A stretch of DNA of 18,500 bases, taken from NCBI GenBank assembly GCA_929200335.1, contig CAKMZG010000018.1, forward strand, positions 1 through 18,500, read 5' to 3'. Positions 5,938-13,839 of the stretch are shown piece after piece (the stretch's first letter is position 1; the number at the start of each line of letters is the position of its first letter). A program made the position numbers and the translations under genes. Below the pieces are notes generated by a model that ran no database searches, was not told the origin of the DNA, and saw only the letters and a list, made by a program, of their open reading frames with translations. Source of the stretch: an uncultured Alphaproteobacteria bacterium (GTDB taxonomy: Bacteria > Pseudomonadota > Alphaproteobacteria > Rhizobiales > Rhizobiaceae).

Positions 5938-7812
5938 ATGTTAGAGTTACTTAGATCAGCGGTTGGCAGTTGGGTTGCCAAAATTTTCATTGGTATTTTG
6001 ATCGTGGGATTCGCCATTTGGGGCATCGCTGGCGATGTTTTAACAACCAATTCTTCTTCAGCAGTGATTACTGCTGGTAAAAGCAAGGTTTCAATCCTCG
6101 ATTTTCGCCGCCAATATGACCGCATCATAGATGTGTTTTCTGCGCAATTTGGCCGCCGTCTCACACGCGAAGAGGCCAAAAATTTTGGTTTAGAAGATAA
6201 CTTGATCAGCCAAATGCGCGCCGAAACGGTTATGGAGGAAAAAGCCCGCCAAATTAACATCGGCATTTCTGAAGATCAATTAGCTCGTGAAATCGCACGT
6301 AATCCAGAATATAAAGATGTAACGGGTAAATTTAGTAAATCACGTTTAGAGCTGATCCTGCGCTCAACTGGCAAAAGTGAAGCGCAATTCTTACGTGATC
6401 AAGAAGCCAAAGCAAAACGTGAGCAATTAAGCCGTGGTTTATTGGCTGATATTTCAGCTCCAAACGCGTTTATAGAAGCATCAAAGCAATATTTAGGTGA
6501 AAAACGCACTGTGGATATCATCACCATTTCAAAATCTGACATCGGTGTGATTGCTTTGCCGACAGATGCGCAGATGTCTGAATATTTCGAGAAAAACAAA
6601 GCACAATATAAAGCGCCAGAATATCGCAAAATCACCATTGTTAAATTGGCTCCAGAGACAATTGCCGATGAAAGTGTTGTAACAGATGAGCAAATTCAGC
6701 AAGAATACGAAGCCTCAATGAGTAAATATTCAACACCTGAAAAACGCAACATTCAGCAAGTTGTCTTTAAAGATCAAACAAGCGCTGATGCTGCTCTTGA
6801 ACAGTTATCGGCTGGTTCAAGCTTTGAGGAATTGATGGAAGCACAAAAAATCACCAAAGAAGATGCAAGTCTTGGTCTTTTGACAAAGAAAGCAATTCCT
6901 GATCCAAAGCTTGCAGAAGAAGCCTTTAAACTATCTTTGAATACGCCAAGCGGTATTATTGAAGGTAAATTTGGCCCTGTTATCGTCCGCGTAACAGAAA
7001 TTGCTGAGGGCAAAACAACACCCCTTGAAGATGTCAAAGCTGAAATTCGTAAGGAATTAGCATCTCGCTCTGCATCAGATGAAATCGAAGGCGTATATAA
7101 TACAATTGAAGATGCGCGCGCGGGTGGTGCGACACTTGTTGAAGCTGCTCAAAAAGCTAAATTAAAAACCATTACAATTGACGCTGTCGATGCATCTGGT
7201 TTGGACAAAGATGGCAAAAATATATCAAACATCCCTGCTCAGCAAGCGCTATTGCAAGAAGTATTTAAAACCGACGTTGGTATTGAGGCCAGTCCTGTAG
7301 ATATTGATCTTGGAAGCTATGCTTTTTACGAAGTCTTAGACATTGAAGAATCTCGAGATCGCAAGCTGGACGAGGTTAAAGACCGAGCGACTGCGGATTG
7401 GCAAGCACAAGAAACCACCCGCCTATTGGATGAAAAGCAAGCCGATTATAAAAAGCAAATTGAAGAAGGCAAAGCTTTGGCTGAACTTTCAACAAATGTT
7501 CAAAACATCGGCCCATTTAAGCGCACTGATAGCTTAGAAACCCTATCTCAAGAAGCTGTATTACAAAGCTTTGCCACCAAATTAAATGTTGCATTTGTAT
7601 CAAAAGGTGATGATGCAAACACCCGCGTTATAGGCATTGTGAAAAACATTGAAGCAGCATCTGAAGGCGATGTAACCATCACTGAAAGTCAACAAGAGCA
7701 ATTAAAAGCACAGGTACGCAATGAGTTATTTGGAGAGTTAATCAAACAATTGGGTGATGATGTTAATGTTAAAGTTAATCTAAACAACATTAATGCAGCC
7801 TTGAATCTATAA
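5938..7812 (+). CDS. ppiD: PpiD/SurA-like peptidyl-prolyl isomerase, membrane anchored
   Basis: A periplasmic folding factor held in the cytoplasmic membrane, thought to assist newly exported proteins leaving the Sec channel. The 624-residue length fits PpiD. A single N-terminal membrane helix at about residues 14-33 (AKIFIGILIVGFAIWGIAGD) follows the typical MLELLRSAVGSW start. The SurA-like N-domain covers roughly 40-190 (ITAGKSKVSILDFRRQYDRI, ISEDQLAREI). A parvulin-type domain covers roughly 245-370, with STPEKRNIQQVVFKD, ASLGLLTKKAIPD and FGPVIVRVTEI. The remaining C-terminal part is helical and charged. Catalytic activity of the parvulin domain is uncertain, since E. coli PpiD has little. 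It opens a long plus-strand gene run, 17 bases before trpD, the usual arrangement in Rhizobiales. Confidence 0.9.
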   Translation: MLELLRSAVGSWVAKIFIGILIVGFAIWGIAGDVLTTNSSSAVITAGKSKVSILDFRRQYDRIIDVFSAQFGRRLTREEAKNFGLEDNLISQMRAETVMEEKARQINIGISEDQLAREIARNPEYKDVTGKFSKSRLELILRSTGKSEAQFLRDQEAKAKREQLSRGLLADISAPNAFIEASKQYLGEKRTVDIITISKSDIGVIALPTDAQMSEYFEKNKAQYKAPEYRKITIVKLAPETIADESVVTDEQIQQEYEASMSKYSTPEKRNIQQVVFKDQTSADAALEQLSAGSSFEELMEAQKITKEDASLGLLTKKAIPDPKLAEEAFKLSLNTPSGIIEGKFGPVIVRVTEIAEGKTTPLEDVKAEIRKELASRSASDEIEGVYNTIEDARAGGATLVEAAQKAKLKTITIDAVDASGLDKDGKNISNIPAQQALLQEVFKTDVGIEASPVDIDLGSYAFYEVLDIEESRDRKLDEVKDRATADWQAQETTRLLDEKQADYKKQIEEGKALAELSTNVQNIGPFKRTDSLETLSQEAVLQSFATKLNVAFVSKGDDANTRVIGIVKNIEAASEGDVTITESQQEQLKAQVRNELFGELIKQLGDDVNVKVNLNNINAALNL

Positions 7813-7829
7813 TTATATTGGGGATTAAA

Positions 7830-8861
7830 ATGGAGTTTAAATCCTATATTCAAAAAATTGCTGATGGCACTACCCTCACCTTTGAAGAAGCTTCACAAGC
7901 GTTTAACTTAATGATGTCTGGTGAAGCTACCCCCAGCCAAATCGGTGGTTTCTTAATGGCATTACGAGTGCGCGGGGAAACAGTTAATGAAATCATGGGC
8001 GCTGTTACCACTATGCGCCAAAAAATGTTGCCGGTTAATGCACCTAAGGATGCCATTGATATTGTAGGAACTGGTGGCGATGCCTCTGGTTCTTATAATG
8101 TGTCTACCTGTGCGGCATTTGTAGCGGCAGGCGCTGGCATTCCCATTGCAAAACATGGCAATCGTGCGCTCTCATCTAAATCAGGTTCAGCAGACGCTTT
8201 AATTGCCCTTGGTATTAATGTAGATATCGACCCATATGCTATTGAAAAATGCATTAAAGAAGCTGGTCTTGGCTTTATGTTTGCTCCCATGCACCATAGT
8301 GCTATGCGTCATGTGGGGCCAAGCCGTGTAGAGCTTGGCACTCGTACAATTTTCAACTTTTTAGGCCCCCTTTCTAATCCTGCATCGGTTAAATCTCAAT
8401 TGATTGGTGTATTTTCACCCGAATGGGTTGAACCTATTGCAGAAAGTTTGCAGAAATTAGGCTCCGAAAACCTCTGGGTCGTCCATGGCGATGGTATGGA
8501 TGAAATAACGGTAACAGCTGAAACTCAAGTCTGTGAGTTGCGTGATGGTAAATTGAACTCATTCACCATTACTCCAGAAGATGCTGGCGTATCACGCCAT
8601 GACTTTGCAGCCCTTAAAGGTGGTTTGGCAGAAGAGAATGCCATTGCTTTGAAAAAAGTACTTGAGGGCGAGAAAAATGCCTATCGGGATATTGTTGTAA
8701 TGAATGCTGGCGCTGCAATTTACATTGCCAATAAAGCCGATAATTATTTCGACGGCTGTAGAATGGCAGAGCAATCAATTGATGATGGCAAAGCCTTAAA
8801 AGTGCTTGAAGGTGTTGTTAAAATCTCCAACGATACAGCAACAAAAGAGGCAGCAAAATGA
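7830..8861 (+). CDS. trpD: Anthranilate phosphoribosyltransferase
   Basis: It transfers the phosphoribosyl group of PRPP to anthranilate, the second committed step of tryptophan synthesis. The 343-residue protein has the PRPP-binding IVGTGGDASGSYNVST (glycine loop at 80-84), the KHGNRALSSKSGSAD loop (108-122), MHHSAMRHVGPSRVELGTRT and FNFLGPLSNP. I start it at the ATG at 7830 because GGGG at 7820-7823 is well placed as a ribosome binding site; a TTG at 7818 would add four residues but overlaps that site. Its stop overlaps trpC by four bases (ATGA). There is no trpE or trpG nearby, which is normal in alphaproteobacteria, where those are often separate. Confidence 0.97.
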   Translation: MEFKSYIQKIADGTTLTFEEASQAFNLMMSGEATPSQIGGFLMALRVRGETVNEIMGAVTTMRQKMLPVNAPKDAIDIVGTGGDASGSYNVSTCAAFVAAGAGIPIAKHGNRALSSKSGSADALIALGINVDIDPYAIEKCIKEAGLGFMFAPMHHSAMRHVGPSRVELGTRTIFNFLGPLSNPASVKSQLIGVFSPEWVEPIAESLQKLGSENLWVVHGDGMDEITVTAETQVCELRDGKLNSFTITPEDAGVSRHDFAALKGGLAEENAIALKKVLEGEKNAYRDIVVMNAGAAIYIANKADNYFDGCRMAEQSIDDGKALKVLEGVVKISNDTATKEAAK

Positions 8862-9691
8862 CCGACACCGCAAAAAATGCTCCAAAAGAAGATGTGCTAA
8901 AAAAAATCGAAGCCTATAAGCGTGTGGAAATAAAAGAACAAGAAGAAGCTCTGCCCCTCAATGCTTTAATCGATGAATTAGCGCTCTCTAATGTCACGGC
9001 ACCTCGTGGCTTTATCAATGCATTGTTACATAAACAAGCAGAGGGAAAAGATGCATTAATTGCAGAAATAAAAAAGGCCAGCCCTTCAAAGGGATTAATT
9101 CGAGAAGATTTCAACCCACCAGCACTTGCAAAAGCTTATGAGGATGGTGGGGCTGCTTGTCTTTCAGTTTTAACAGATACCCCCTCGTTTCAAGGCCGTC
9201 CAGAGTTTTTAAAAGCAGCACGCGATAATGTATCCTTGCCGTGTCTGCGCAAAGATTTTTTATTTGAGCCTTATCAGGTTTATCAATCAAGACTTTGGGG
9301 TGCTGATTGCATTTTGCTCATTATGGCTTGCTTAAGTGATGAAAAAGCCTTGGAATTAGAAAAAATAGCCCATGACCTTTCTATGGATGTGTTGATTGAA
9401 GTACATGATGAGGAAGAGATGGAACGGGCAAAACGCCTTTCATCTAACCTACTGGGCATTAACAACCGTAATCTAAAAACCTTTGAAACCAGCTTAGAGA
9501 CTTCAAAGCGCTTGGCCTCAATGGTTGAAGAACGCCATATTTTAGTATCTGAAAGCGGTCTATTTACCCGCGAAGACTTAAATCAGATGAATGCCCATAA
9601 TATTTCAACTTTTTTAATTGGCGAAAGTCTTATGCGCCAAGATGATGTCGTAAGTGCAACCAAAACTCTTTTAGCTAGGAATGCAGCATGA
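8858..9691 (+). CDS. trpC: Indole-3-glycerol-phosphate synthase
   Basis: It closes the indole ring, turning carboxyphenylaminodeoxyribulose phosphate into indole glycerol phosphate, the fourth step of tryptophan synthesis. It is a monofunctional 277-residue TIM barrel, not fused to trpF. Visible active-site segments are IAEIKKASPSKG (Glu70, Lys72), the catalytic-acid lysine in LRKDF (Lys132), LIEVHDEEE, GINNRNLKTF and ILVSESGLF. It overlaps trpD and moaC by four bases (ATGA) on each side, so translation of all three is likely coupled. The N-terminal 30 residues are charged and less conserved. Confidence 0.97.
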   Translation: MTDTAKNAPKEDVLKKIEAYKRVEIKEQEEALPLNALIDELALSNVTAPRGFINALLHKQAEGKDALIAEIKKASPSKGLIREDFNPPALAKAYEDGGAACLSVLTDTPSFQGRPEFLKAARDNVSLPCLRKDFLFEPYQVYQSRLWGADCILLIMACLSDEKALELEKIAHDLSMDVLIEVHDEEEMERAKRLSSNLLGINNRNLKTFETSLETSKRLASMVEERHILVSESGLFTREDLNQMNAHNISTFLIGESLMRQDDVVSATKTLLARNAA

Positions 9692-10206
9692 GTGATAAAC
9701 TCACCCATATCGATGATGCGGGCAAAGCAAATATGGTGGATGTCTCTGAAAAAGCCGAGACTTCCCGCATGGCGATTGCTACAGGCTCTATCAAAATGCA
9801 TGTCGACACACTGCAACATATTCTTTCAAACACCAATAAAAAAGGCGATGTTATAGCCACTGCGCGCATTGCAGGCATTATGGCCGCGAAGAAGACGAGC
9901 GATCTCATCCCTCTTTGCCATCCTTTGATGTTGAATAAAATTGGCATTGAAATTGAAGCAGATCATGATTTACCAGGTCTACGCCTAGAAGCTACAGCAA
10001 AAGTATCAGGCAAAACCGGCGTTGAAATGGAAGCTCTTACAGCTGCATCTGTAGCATGTTTAACCATCTATGACATGGCAAAGGCAGTTGATCGCGGCAT
10101 GGTTATCGGTGATATAGGCTTAAAAGAAAAACTGGGTGGAAAATCTGGCCATTGGGTACAGAGCTCAAATACAACTAAATCCAGTGACGAACCAATTGGG
10201 ACATAG
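9688..10206 (+). CDS. moaC: Cyclic pyranopterin monophosphate synthase
   Basis: Together with MoaA it converts GTP to cyclic pyranopterin monophosphate, the first step of molybdenum cofactor synthesis. The 172-residue length is normal for bacteria. Motifs are MVDVSEK (16-22), the substrate-binding DLIPLCHPL (72-80), GVEMEALTAASVACLTIYDM with Asp129 and Lys132 in the catalytic positions, and GLKEKLGGKSG near the C-terminus. It overlaps trpC by four bases and is followed after three bases by moeA. The trpDC-moaC-moeA arrangement is a recognised rhizobial operon, so the cofactor genes are probably read with tryptophan genes. No moaA or moaB is in this window. Confidence 0.97.
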   Translation: MSDKLTHIDDAGKANMVDVSEKAETSRMAIATGSIKMHVDTLQHILSNTNKKGDVIATARIAGIMAAKKTSDLIPLCHPLMLNKIGIEIEADHDLPGLRLEATAKVSGKTGVEMEALTAASVACLTIYDMAKAVDRGMVIGDIGLKEKLGGKSGHWVQSSNTTKSSDEPIGT

Positions 10207-10209
10207 ATT

Positions 10210-11421
10210 ATGGCGCTCTTGCCAGTTGAACAAGCTTTAGAGAATATACTTGCAGGCACTTCACCTAAAAAAGAAGTAATCCTTCCCCTTATTCAAGCTG
10301 GTGGCAGGGTCTTATCACAGGATTTAAAAGCCCAGCGCACCCATCCCCCATTCAATGCATCTGCCATGGATGGATATGCCGTAAATAACAATGATATTAA
10401 AGACTTACCTTCGACTTTGAAAGTGATAGGTGAAGCATCTGCTGGTGGGGCATTTGACGATAAAATTCAATCTGGCGAAGCTGTTCGCATTTTTACGGGC
10501 GCTCCTGTGCCTGAAGGTGCTGATTGTATTGCTATTCAGGAAAATTGCAATCGTGATGGTGATATGGTCACAGTCTTAGAAGACGCGCCTCAAGGTAAAT
10601 TCATCCGCCCCATGGGTTTGGATTTCACCAAAGGCGATATCGGCTTAAAAGTTGGTCGCCAACTTGATTCCAATGCCCTTGCCCTAGCTGCGAGTATGAA
10701 CCACGCAGAACTACCTGTTTATACAAAACCAAAGGTGGCAATTTTAGCCACAGGCAGCGAATTAGTCTATCCAGGAGAAACTCCAAGTGCCGATCAGATC
10801 ATAGCGTCTAATACTTATGGCATTGCGCATATCATTCGTGAGAATGGTGGCGAAGTTTTGGATATGGGCATCATAAAAGATGAATTGGATACATTAAAAG
10901 AAACAATTTTATCAGCCCTAGAGCAAGGTGCCGATATTATTGTAACCTTAGGTGGTGCTTCAGTTGGTGATTATGATTTGGTGCATCCCGCCTTTACTCA
11001 ACTGGGGGCTGAGTTTGCCTTTTGGAAAGTAGCCATGCGTCCTGGAAAACCTCTCATGTTTGGCACAATCAATGGTGTCAAAATTTTGGGTCTACCAGGA
11101 AATCCCGTGTCTTCTCTTGTTTGTGGTGAAGTCTATTTAAAACCACTAGTGTTGAAATCTTGTGGTTTACCCTATGAAAATCTCACCAAACAAGCCTTTA
11201 CAAAAACATCATTGCAAGAAAATGATCAACGACAAGATTACATGCGTGCCTATGCCAGCATTAACAATGGACAAATTGAGGTTGAGGCTTTTTCCCGTCA
11301 AGATAGCTCCATGCTAAAGACCCTATCTGAGGCGAATTGCTTGCTCATACGACCTCCCTATGCAAAGTCGCTGGAGATTGGTGAATCTTGTGAAATACTG
11401 CCCATAGGATTAATCAATTAA
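10210..11421 (+). CDS. moeA: Molybdopterin molybdenumtransferase
   Basis: It inserts molybdate into adenylated molybdopterin, the last step of basic molybdenum cofactor assembly. The 403-residue protein has the four-domain MoeA architecture. Visible are FNASAMDGYAVN near residue 50, IFTGAPVPEGAD in the second domain, the central MoCF-type domain with AILATGSELV, the molybdopterin-binding TLGGASVGDYDLV (about 246-258), PGKPLMFG and LPGNPVSSLVCGE (about 294-306), then a C-terminal beta domain. The motif has GGAS where most relatives have GGVS, a conservative change. A GGGA ribosome binding site lies within the end of moaC, 8 bases before the start. Its TAA stop overlaps the sfsA ATG by one base. 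Confidence 0.96.
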   Translation: MALLPVEQALENILAGTSPKKEVILPLIQAGGRVLSQDLKAQRTHPPFNASAMDGYAVNNNDIKDLPSTLKVIGEASAGGAFDDKIQSGEAVRIFTGAPVPEGADCIAIQENCNRDGDMVTVLEDAPQGKFIRPMGLDFTKGDIGLKVGRQLDSNALALAASMNHAELPVYTKPKVAILATGSELVYPGETPSADQIIASNTYGIAHIIRENGGEVLDMGIIKDELDTLKETILSALEQGADIIVTLGGASVGDYDLVHPAFTQLGAEFAFWKVAMRPGKPLMFGTINGVKILGLPGNPVSSLVCGEVYLKPLVLKSCGLPYENLTKQAFTKTSLQENDQRQDYMRAYASINNGQIEVEAFSRQDSSMLKTLSEANCLLIRPPYAKSLEIGESCEILPIGLIN

Positions 11422-12161
11422 TGGAATTTCCAACCCCACTTATTCCTGCAATTTTAGAAAAACGCTATAAGCGTTTCTTAGCGGATGTTCGTGTGTTGGA
11501 AGGTGAAATGGCGGGCGAAACCATTACCGTACATTGCCCAAACCCCGGTTCTATGATGGGCCTTAAAGATGAAGGAAATCCTGTTTGGATTTCAGACAGT
11601 CAAAACCCAAAACGCAAATTGCGCTATACTCTCGAGTTGATGGAAGTGACCCTTGAAGGCCACAAAACCCTTGTGGGCATCAACACAAATTGGCCAAACA
11701 AACTTGGGTTTGACGCTATTTCAAAGGGTTTGATTAAAGAATTATCTGGTTATGACCATATGAAGCGTGAGGTTAAATATGGTGAAAATTGTCGCATTGA
11801 TATTCTACTCTTTGATGATCCACTGCGTGAGACCAAAAAGCCGAATTGCTATGTAGAGATTAAAAATGTTCATTTAATGCGGGAGCGAGGATTGCATGAA
11901 TTTCCTGACAGCGTAACCTCTCGCGGGGCTAAGCACCTCAATGAACTAGGCAATATGGTGGAATTGGGACATCGTGCAGTTATGTTATTTATCATCCAAC
12001 GTGAAGACGGCGATAAATTTAAATTAGCACGCGATATTGATTCCAAATATGGCGCAGCCTATGATGAGGCCATCAAACGCGGCGTAGAATCTTATGCAAT
12101 TCGTTGTAAAATAACCCTAAATGGTATCGAGGCATTGGATATGATAGAAATCAAGGAATAA
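11421..12161 (+). CDS. sfsA: SfsA-family nuclease-like/DNA-binding protein
   Basis: SfsA was named in E. coli for its effect on maltose use; its molecular role is not settled. The 246-residue protein has the family start FPTPLIPAILEKRYKRFLADV, an OB-like N-terminal part with HCPNPGSMMGL, and a C-terminal domain that fits a PD-(D/E)xK nuclease fold: CRIDILLFDD, the core YVEIKNVHL (about 142-150), and FPDSVTSRGAKHLNEL (about 160-175). Possible catalytic residues are Asp in RIDILL and the Glu-x-Lys in VEIKN. It follows moeA with a one-base TAATG overlap and precedes map by 40 bases. The sfsA-map-radC order is common in Rhizobiales. Confidence 0.94.
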   Translation: MEFPTPLIPAILEKRYKRFLADVRVLEGEMAGETITVHCPNPGSMMGLKDEGNPVWISDSQNPKRKLRYTLELMEVTLEGHKTLVGINTNWPNKLGFDAISKGLIKELSGYDHMKREVKYGENCRIDILLFDDPLRETKKPNCYVEIKNVHLMRERGLHEFPDSVTSRGAKHLNELGNMVELGHRAVMLFIIQREDGDKFKLARDIDSKYGAAYDEAIKRGVESYAIRCKITLNGIEALDMIEIKE

Positions 12162-12201
12162 TCCGCTTGTTTTTCTGCCCCATTCTTAATATTGATTACA
12201 T

Positions 12202-13035
12202 ATGACACATTATCTTAATACAATAGACGCACCACTGCGTAATACAGGCCACATCAAATTACATACTAAGGATGAGTATGCAATGATGCACAAGGTTTGC
12301 CAATTAACAGCCACTTGCTTGGATCAAGTATCACACATGATTAAGCCTGGTGTTACCACTGAAGAAATCGATGAATTTGTCTATGAATTTGGTAAACAAC
12401 ACAACGCATCCCCAGCGCCATTGAACTATCGCGGTTATCCAAAATCATGCTGCACGTCAATCAATCATGTGGTTTGCCATGGTATTCCTAACAAGAAGCC
12501 TCTGCGTGAAGGTGACATTGTAAATGTTGATGTTACCTATGTTTTAGATGGCTGGCATGGTGACAGTAGTCGCATGTATCCCGTTGGCACAATCAAAAGA
12601 GCGGCTGAACGCTTGATTGAAGTAACCTATAAATCTCTCATGATTGGCATTGAAGAGGCAAAGCCTGGAAATCGCATGGGCGATATTGGTGCTGCCATTC
12701 AAGAATATGCCGAAAGCGAACGCTGCTCTGTGGTTACTGATTTTTGTGGACATGGTGTAGGCCGCTTATTCCATGATGCGCCAAACGTGTTGCACTATGG
12801 CAATCGTGGTGAAGGTATCGAAATGCGTTCCGGCATGATTTTCACCATTGAGCCAATGTTAAACTTAGGCCGCCCAGATGTGAAGGTCTTACGAGATGGC
12901 TGGACAGCCGTTACTCGCGATCGCTCACTTACCGCTCAATATGAACATACTGTTGGTATAACAGATGAAGGTTGTGAGATTTTCACTCTTTCTCCCTCCG
13001 GGTATACCCTTCCCCCTTATATTAGAGGTGATTAA
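12202..13035 (+). CDS. map: Methionine aminopeptidase, type I
   Basis: It removes the initiator methionine from nascent proteins. The 277-residue protein keeps all five metal ligands at the spacing of the E. coli enzyme: Asp110 and Asp121 (NVDVTYVLDGWHGDSS), His184 (FCGHGVGRLFH), Glu217 (FTIEPM) and Glu248 (YEHTVGI). His93 in HVVCHGIPN matches the substrate-side histidine. The N-terminal extension with TIDAPLRNTGHIKLH is typical of alphaproteobacterial enzymes and supports the ATG at 12202, though no good ribosome binding site precedes it. The TAA stop overlaps the radC ATG by one base. Confidence 0.96.
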   Translation: MTHYLNTIDAPLRNTGHIKLHTKDEYAMMHKVCQLTATCLDQVSHMIKPGVTTEEIDEFVYEFGKQHNASPAPLNYRGYPKSCCTSINHVVCHGIPNKKPLREGDIVNVDVTYVLDGWHGDSSRMYPVGTIKRAAERLIEVTYKSLMIGIEEAKPGNRMGDIGAAIQEYAESERCSVVTDFCGHGVGRLFHDAPNVLHYGNRGEGIEMRSGMIFTIEPMLNLGRPDVKVLRDGWTAVTRDRSLTAQYEHTVGITDEGCEIFTLSPSGYTLPPYIRGD

Positions 13036-13742
13036 TGTCGGAAAAAGGTTTTGAGGAGGACAAAGCCAAACTTCCGCACTATCACGGGCATAGACAGCGT
13101 CTACGTGACAAATTTAATGCCCATGGTGAGGCTCCCCTTGCTGATTACGAACTCTTAGAGCTTTTGTTGTTTCGCTCGATCCCTAGGCGCGATACCAAGC
13201 CGATTGCAAAAAAGCTTATTGATCATTTTGGCTCTCTTGCTGAAGTATTGGGCGCTGGCAAAGCTTTACTCTGTGAAATTGATGGTATTGGCGAGGCAAC
13301 AGCGACTGATCTTAAAATTATTGCAGCAAGCGCCCAACGTATGCTCAAGGGACAATTGCGCGGCCGTCAAGTGCTGTCCTCATGGTCTGATTTAATCGAC
13401 TATTGCCGCGCAGCTATGGCTTTTGAAACGCGTGAACAATTTCGTATCCTATTTTTGGATAAAAAAAATGCGCTCATTGCTGATGAGGTTCAACAAACAG
13501 GCACGGTGGATCATACCCCCGTTTACCCACGAGAAATTGTCAAGCGAGCCTTGGAGCTCTCATCCAGTGCAATCATCTTGGTACACAACCATCCATCTGG
13601 TGATCCAACGCCCTCTCGCGCAGATATTAGCATGACAAAAACTATAATCGATACGGCTGAACCTCTAGGTATTAGCGTTCATGATCATATCATTGTTGGC
13701 AAAGATGGCCATGCGAGCCTTAAGGGAATGCAACTAATTTAA
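13035..13742 (+). CDS. radC: RadC / JAMM-domain protein (UPF0758)
   Basis: A RadC-family protein; despite the name its role in DNA repair is not established. The 235-residue protein starts with a short basic region (HYHGHRQRLRDKF), followed by a helix-hairpin-helix element at about 64-90 (FGSLAEVLG...IDGIGEATA) and a JAMM metalloprotease-like domain with a glutamate in DEVQQTGT (Glu151) and the zinc motif VHNHPSGDPTPSRAD (His184, His186, Asp197). All expected metal ligands are present. It ends the plus-strand run that starts with ppiD. No terminator hairpin is visible within the 97 bases after it. Confidence 0.94.
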   Translation: MSEKGFEEDKAKLPHYHGHRQRLRDKFNAHGEAPLADYELLELLLFRSIPRRDTKPIAKKLIDHFGSLAEVLGAGKALLCEIDGIGEATATDLKIIAASAQRMLKGQLRGRQVLSSWSDLIDYCRAAMAFETREQFRILFLDKKNALIADEVQQTGTVDHTPVYPREIVKRALELSSSAIILVHNHPSGDPTPSRADISMTKTIIDTAEPLGISVHDHIIVGKDGHASLKGMQLI

Positions 13743-13758
13743 AAACTAACTAATTAAT

Positions 13759-13813
13759 AATTGCATTTTAAATAAATTGCATTTACATGTCGCAAAAAGA
13801 ACAATAATATAAT
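13759..13813 (+). promoter_or_regulatory. Promoter and possible autoregulatory site of the AraC-family gene
   Basis: A perfect -10 TATAAT stands at 13808-13813, 27 bases before the start codon. The -35 position, near 13785-13790, matches poorly and overlaps TGTCGC (13788-13793), the half-site core known from ArgR-type AraC regulators. Just upstream AATTGCATTT occurs twice, at 13759-13768 and 13775-13784, a 16-base period. A weak -35 with direct repeats is typical of a regulated promoter. An AGGG ribosome binding site is 7 bases before the ATG. Confidence 0.4.
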
Positions 13814-13839
13814 TTTATAGGAAATTTCAGGGTTGAATT

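Noticed and set aside
5883..6266. Minus-strand 127-codon frame over the ppiD start
   Set aside because: It overlaps the conserved ppiD N-terminus and its promoter gap; no family resemblance and no ribosome binding site.
7818..7829. TTG start for trpD at 7818
   Set aside because: It overlaps the GGGG ribosome binding site that serves the ATG at 7830, and would add only four residues.
13743..13784. Intrinsic terminator after radC
   Set aside because: The repeated TTGCATTT gives only an imperfect AT stem with a bulge and no U-run; it fits better as direct repeats in the next gene's control region.
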